DNA from: Tethya wilhelma
Lineage: Eukaryota > Porifera > Demospongiae > Tethyida > Tethyidae
Assembly: GCA_964030475.1 (NCBI GenBank)
Contig: CAXIPT010000002.1
Location: 14,843,095-14,907,094 of the forward strand
Length of the DNA: 64,000 nt
Direction of reading: 5' to 3'
This document shows positions 61,579-64,000 of the stretch, in pieces. Position numbers and translations under genes: made by a program. Each line of letters begins with the position of its first letter. Position 1 is the stretch's first letter. The notes beneath the pieces are model-generated. The model made no database searches. It was not told where the DNA came from and saw only the letters and a list, made by a program, of their open reading frames with translations.

Positions 61579-63472
61579 CTACAAAGTCCATCCACCATCA
61601 ATAACAAAGTATTGGCCAGTGACAAATGAAGACTGTAGGAAAATCAAATCATACACACTATGTTATCCAGTGAGATTCTGTATAGTGACAAAGATCCTAC
61701 CTCATCGCCAGCTAGGTAAACAACCATGCTTGCCACTTCTTCAGGTGTTCCAAGACGACCCATCTTCTGACGTGAAACAAATGATGCTTTTACCTAGTAA
61801 ATAAGATTATTGCACATGTATCATTATTAATAGTGTAACAGCTCTAGCTCAAATTTTTTACTTCGTCATAGTCTCCCATTGATTTAATCCTTTCGTCAAG
61901 AGAAGGGGTTTCAATAGTACCTGAAAAACGGTGGTCACAAACTTATATGCTTTGGCCATTCATAAGTAGTGTTGATCGACTCACCTGGGCAAATAGCGTT
62001 ACACCTTATCTTGTCATCGATATAATCAAATGCTATAGACTTGGTCATTCCCATAACGGCAGCCTTAGATGCTGAGTACACAAATCGATTGGCAGCTCCT
62101 TTAAGAGTTGAAGCACACGAAGCCACATTAATGATGTTTCCAGCAACTTTTTTTGTCTTCCACAGGTTGATACAAGCCTTGCTTGTGTGAAACACACTCT
62201 TCACGTTGAGGTCAAAGGTGAAGTCCCAGTCACTGTCTTTTGTGTCCTCAATTTTGCCATTGAACACAAACCTTTGAAAAACAGCATTCATAGGATCAAA
62301 GTTAACATATAGCTGCCACAGCTAGCTGTACAGCAGAGCTACACTACTATTCAAGGCCTACATGTATAATGGCATGAATACTTATACCATTCGATAAAGT
62401 TGCTGTTTTCTCCTGATGACATAACTATTATAAACAAAGAACTGTATTTTCAAGATATGTCTATCTGTATCCTGTAACCTAGCTCTCATAGTACGATGCT
62501 AGTCATACATTTGCATTATGGGATGTTTTTGCCTATATAATACCCTAGCTACTATTGTTAACATGCTATGCTTACTTTGCATGGAAGATAGCCAATTATA
62601 AATGAGATGTGAAGTTAATTAGCTGCATGTCTTAGTGCCCAGCAATTAACTGAGCTTCTATGACAAGCTACTAAAGTTGCTCCAAAGGCAAACCTCATAA
62701 GAAATGGTGACAATAATAGTATCTTTAGTTTTGTTTGGAGTAACTTAACTGACTCCTGTTAGTAATACCTATACTTAATGAACGTGAAAGGGTGATTTTG
62801 GAGAGACAAAATGGACAGTTGGAGGATAATTAAGCTATAGAACTGTAGGTAATATATTAGATGCAATTACTGGAAAATAGGGTGTACACAAATTAAGTCC
62901 AAACTAATAGTCATTATCATACCACAGTAGCATGTATTTTTGAATTTGTAAAATTAATAATCAACATTCCACAAAAAAAATTTACATTCTTAAAATTATT
63001 GTCAAAGTAGCTAATACTTCCAACTATACTGTCTGCACATACATGGGCACATGGGCTTGACACCAGGTTCAGACTTTACAGTGGGAATCCTGAGACTAAA
63101 ACCAGACATGCTATGTGGAACTTGTGGTAGATAACAGTATAAATGCTACAAATACTCCAGTCAACAGCTCTGACCACATATATGTACAGTTGGCATGACA
63201 TTGTCATAATATTATTGTACTTTTTAAGAAAACAACTCCTGTAACCTCGAACTAACTATCAGTGTAGTAATCAGAACTGTAACTAGCTCTTACCCAGCAC
63301 AGTTGAATAGGACATTGATATCAGGAAATTTTGACAGTACTTCTTCAATGTTTTCCATCTTAGTAACATCTAGCTTGTGAGTTTCAATGGTCGAATTTTC
63401 TTGCTTTAGCTCCTGCAGTTTCTCACTGTTTACATCAGTTGCTATCACTTTTGCTTTTTCCTGTGCACATTG
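61579..63472 (-). CDS. BDH2: Short-chain dehydrogenase, DHRS6/BDH2-like, 5' exon outside window
   Basis: Five exons seen: 63472-63294, 62271-61985, 61920-61862, 61793-61701 and 61632-61579, in phase to TAG. The visible protein covers the family from strand beta-2 (KVIATDVNSEKLQEL, with the Asp that selects NAD) through NVLFNCAG, NIINVAS (catalytic Ser region), YSASK (YxxxK), IRCNAICPG, RQKMGRLGTPEEVA and the end VIDGGWTL. The N-terminal exon(s) with the TGxxxGxG-type motif are missing from the sequence to 64000. DHRS6/BDH2 is a cytosolic 3-hydroxybutyrate dehydrogenase also linked to siderophore-type 2,5-DHBA synthesis; which activity applies here is not shown. The start of the first visible exon could also be 63460. 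Confidence 0.88.
62272..63293 (-). other. Dehydrogenase intron, no feature recognised
   Basis: About 1 kb of AT-rich intronic sequence between the first two visible exons. No ORF, RNA gene or repeat family noted elsewhere in the window was recognised. Confidence 0.5.
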
Positions 63473-64000
63473 CTGGCCAGCATAAAACAAACAAAAATAC
63501 TGTTGTAATGTACCAGTAACAATACTAGACCAACAGAAATCCATAGTACACCATTACTAACTAGTCAAGTTAGTAGCTGGCCTCATGATCACCCCATGGT
63601 TCCCCTCAAAAATGAGAAAGAACTGAAGCAGCATGGTTGATATCATAAACTTCAACTCTTGAATAATAATTATTATACAAAAAATTAAATGTGTGTAGGT
63701 GAATACATTTCACAGTAAATTGCCCCAACCATCTGTCTATCACTTAGCGAGCCGTGATGAAAGTATCCAGTCCTATGTTTGGTAACTAGGCCCATATGTA
63801 CAGCCATAGTAACAATTGAGGCATATTCTTATGCACAAAACACCAGGAATTCATTACATTTCTAACATGCAATTCCCAGTCCCTTCAAAAATTAATAGTC
63901 TGCATCAAAATTATGTATAATCTGTTCTGGTAAGAAACAGGAGCCATAGATACCGTATAGAAGAAAAGCTTGTCTTGTCAAACTTTTGCGGATGTCTCTA
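63473..64000 (-). other. Probable upstream intron of the dehydrogenase, nothing recognised
   Basis: AT-rich sequence with no coding exon. A lone TACCGTAT at about 63953 may be the left end of another inverted-repeat element cut by the window edge. Confidence 0.4.

Overview
This is a nuclear window from an animal. Most genes are split into many short exons with GT-AG introns, and the products are metazoan: kelch-like BTB, ADAM, cbEGF-array and ZU5-death proteins. AT-richness, close gene packing, many short palindromic repeats and a kinase of the diverged 'HRDLTANNVLL' type suggest a demosponge. That assignment is inference. Gene models were built by hand from splice signals; every complete model keeps phase across all junctions and ends in one stop.

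Left third (1-24.5 kb). A protein kinase on the minus strand has its first exon at 10.7 kb and the rest of the kinase domain at 1-951. The 9.7-kb intron between them is packed with repeats, and the second exon carries a one-base frameshift. Next, also minus, is a 12-exon PPM1G-type PP2C phosphatase (11215-24410). Its 6-kb second intron holds a complete plus-strand gene for a ZU5-UPA-death protein (15666-20278). PPM1G and GNL2 start 90 bp apart, head to head, across a promoter with two CACGTG boxes.

Middle (24.5-40.5 kb). GNL2/NOG2 (plus, 20 exons) converges on DIS3L (minus, 22 exons). BCS1L (minus, 5 exons) follows. A 51-codon membrane-protein ORF ends just 18 bp before the BCS1L start codon. 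Ribosome assembly, RNA decay and respiratory complex III assembly thus lie side by side, as ordinary housekeeping genes.

Right third (40.5-64 kb). A membrane ADAM metalloprotease (plus, 19 exons) and a 13-EGF-domain membrane protein (minus) converge. Both end in a single-pass membrane segment and a proline-rich tail, encoded by exons of the same layout and phase. Then come an AMN1/FBXL-like leucine-rich-repeat gene (minus, 3' end unresolved), a kelch-like BTB gene (plus) divergent from it, and a DHRS6/BDH2-type dehydrogenase (minus, 5' exon outside the window). The last two converge on a palindromic AATAAATATTTATT that can supply a poly(A) signal to both strands.

Introns and spacers are full of miniature inverted-repeat elements. 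The main superfamily has ends like TACCGTATAG followed by GGAAATTTTCG-type sequence. There are also a long-TIR family, a 'GCCTCGTTCCCAGG' family, two dispersed 250-500 bp families and a degenerate pogo-like element. Three single Ns lie in or next to repeats.
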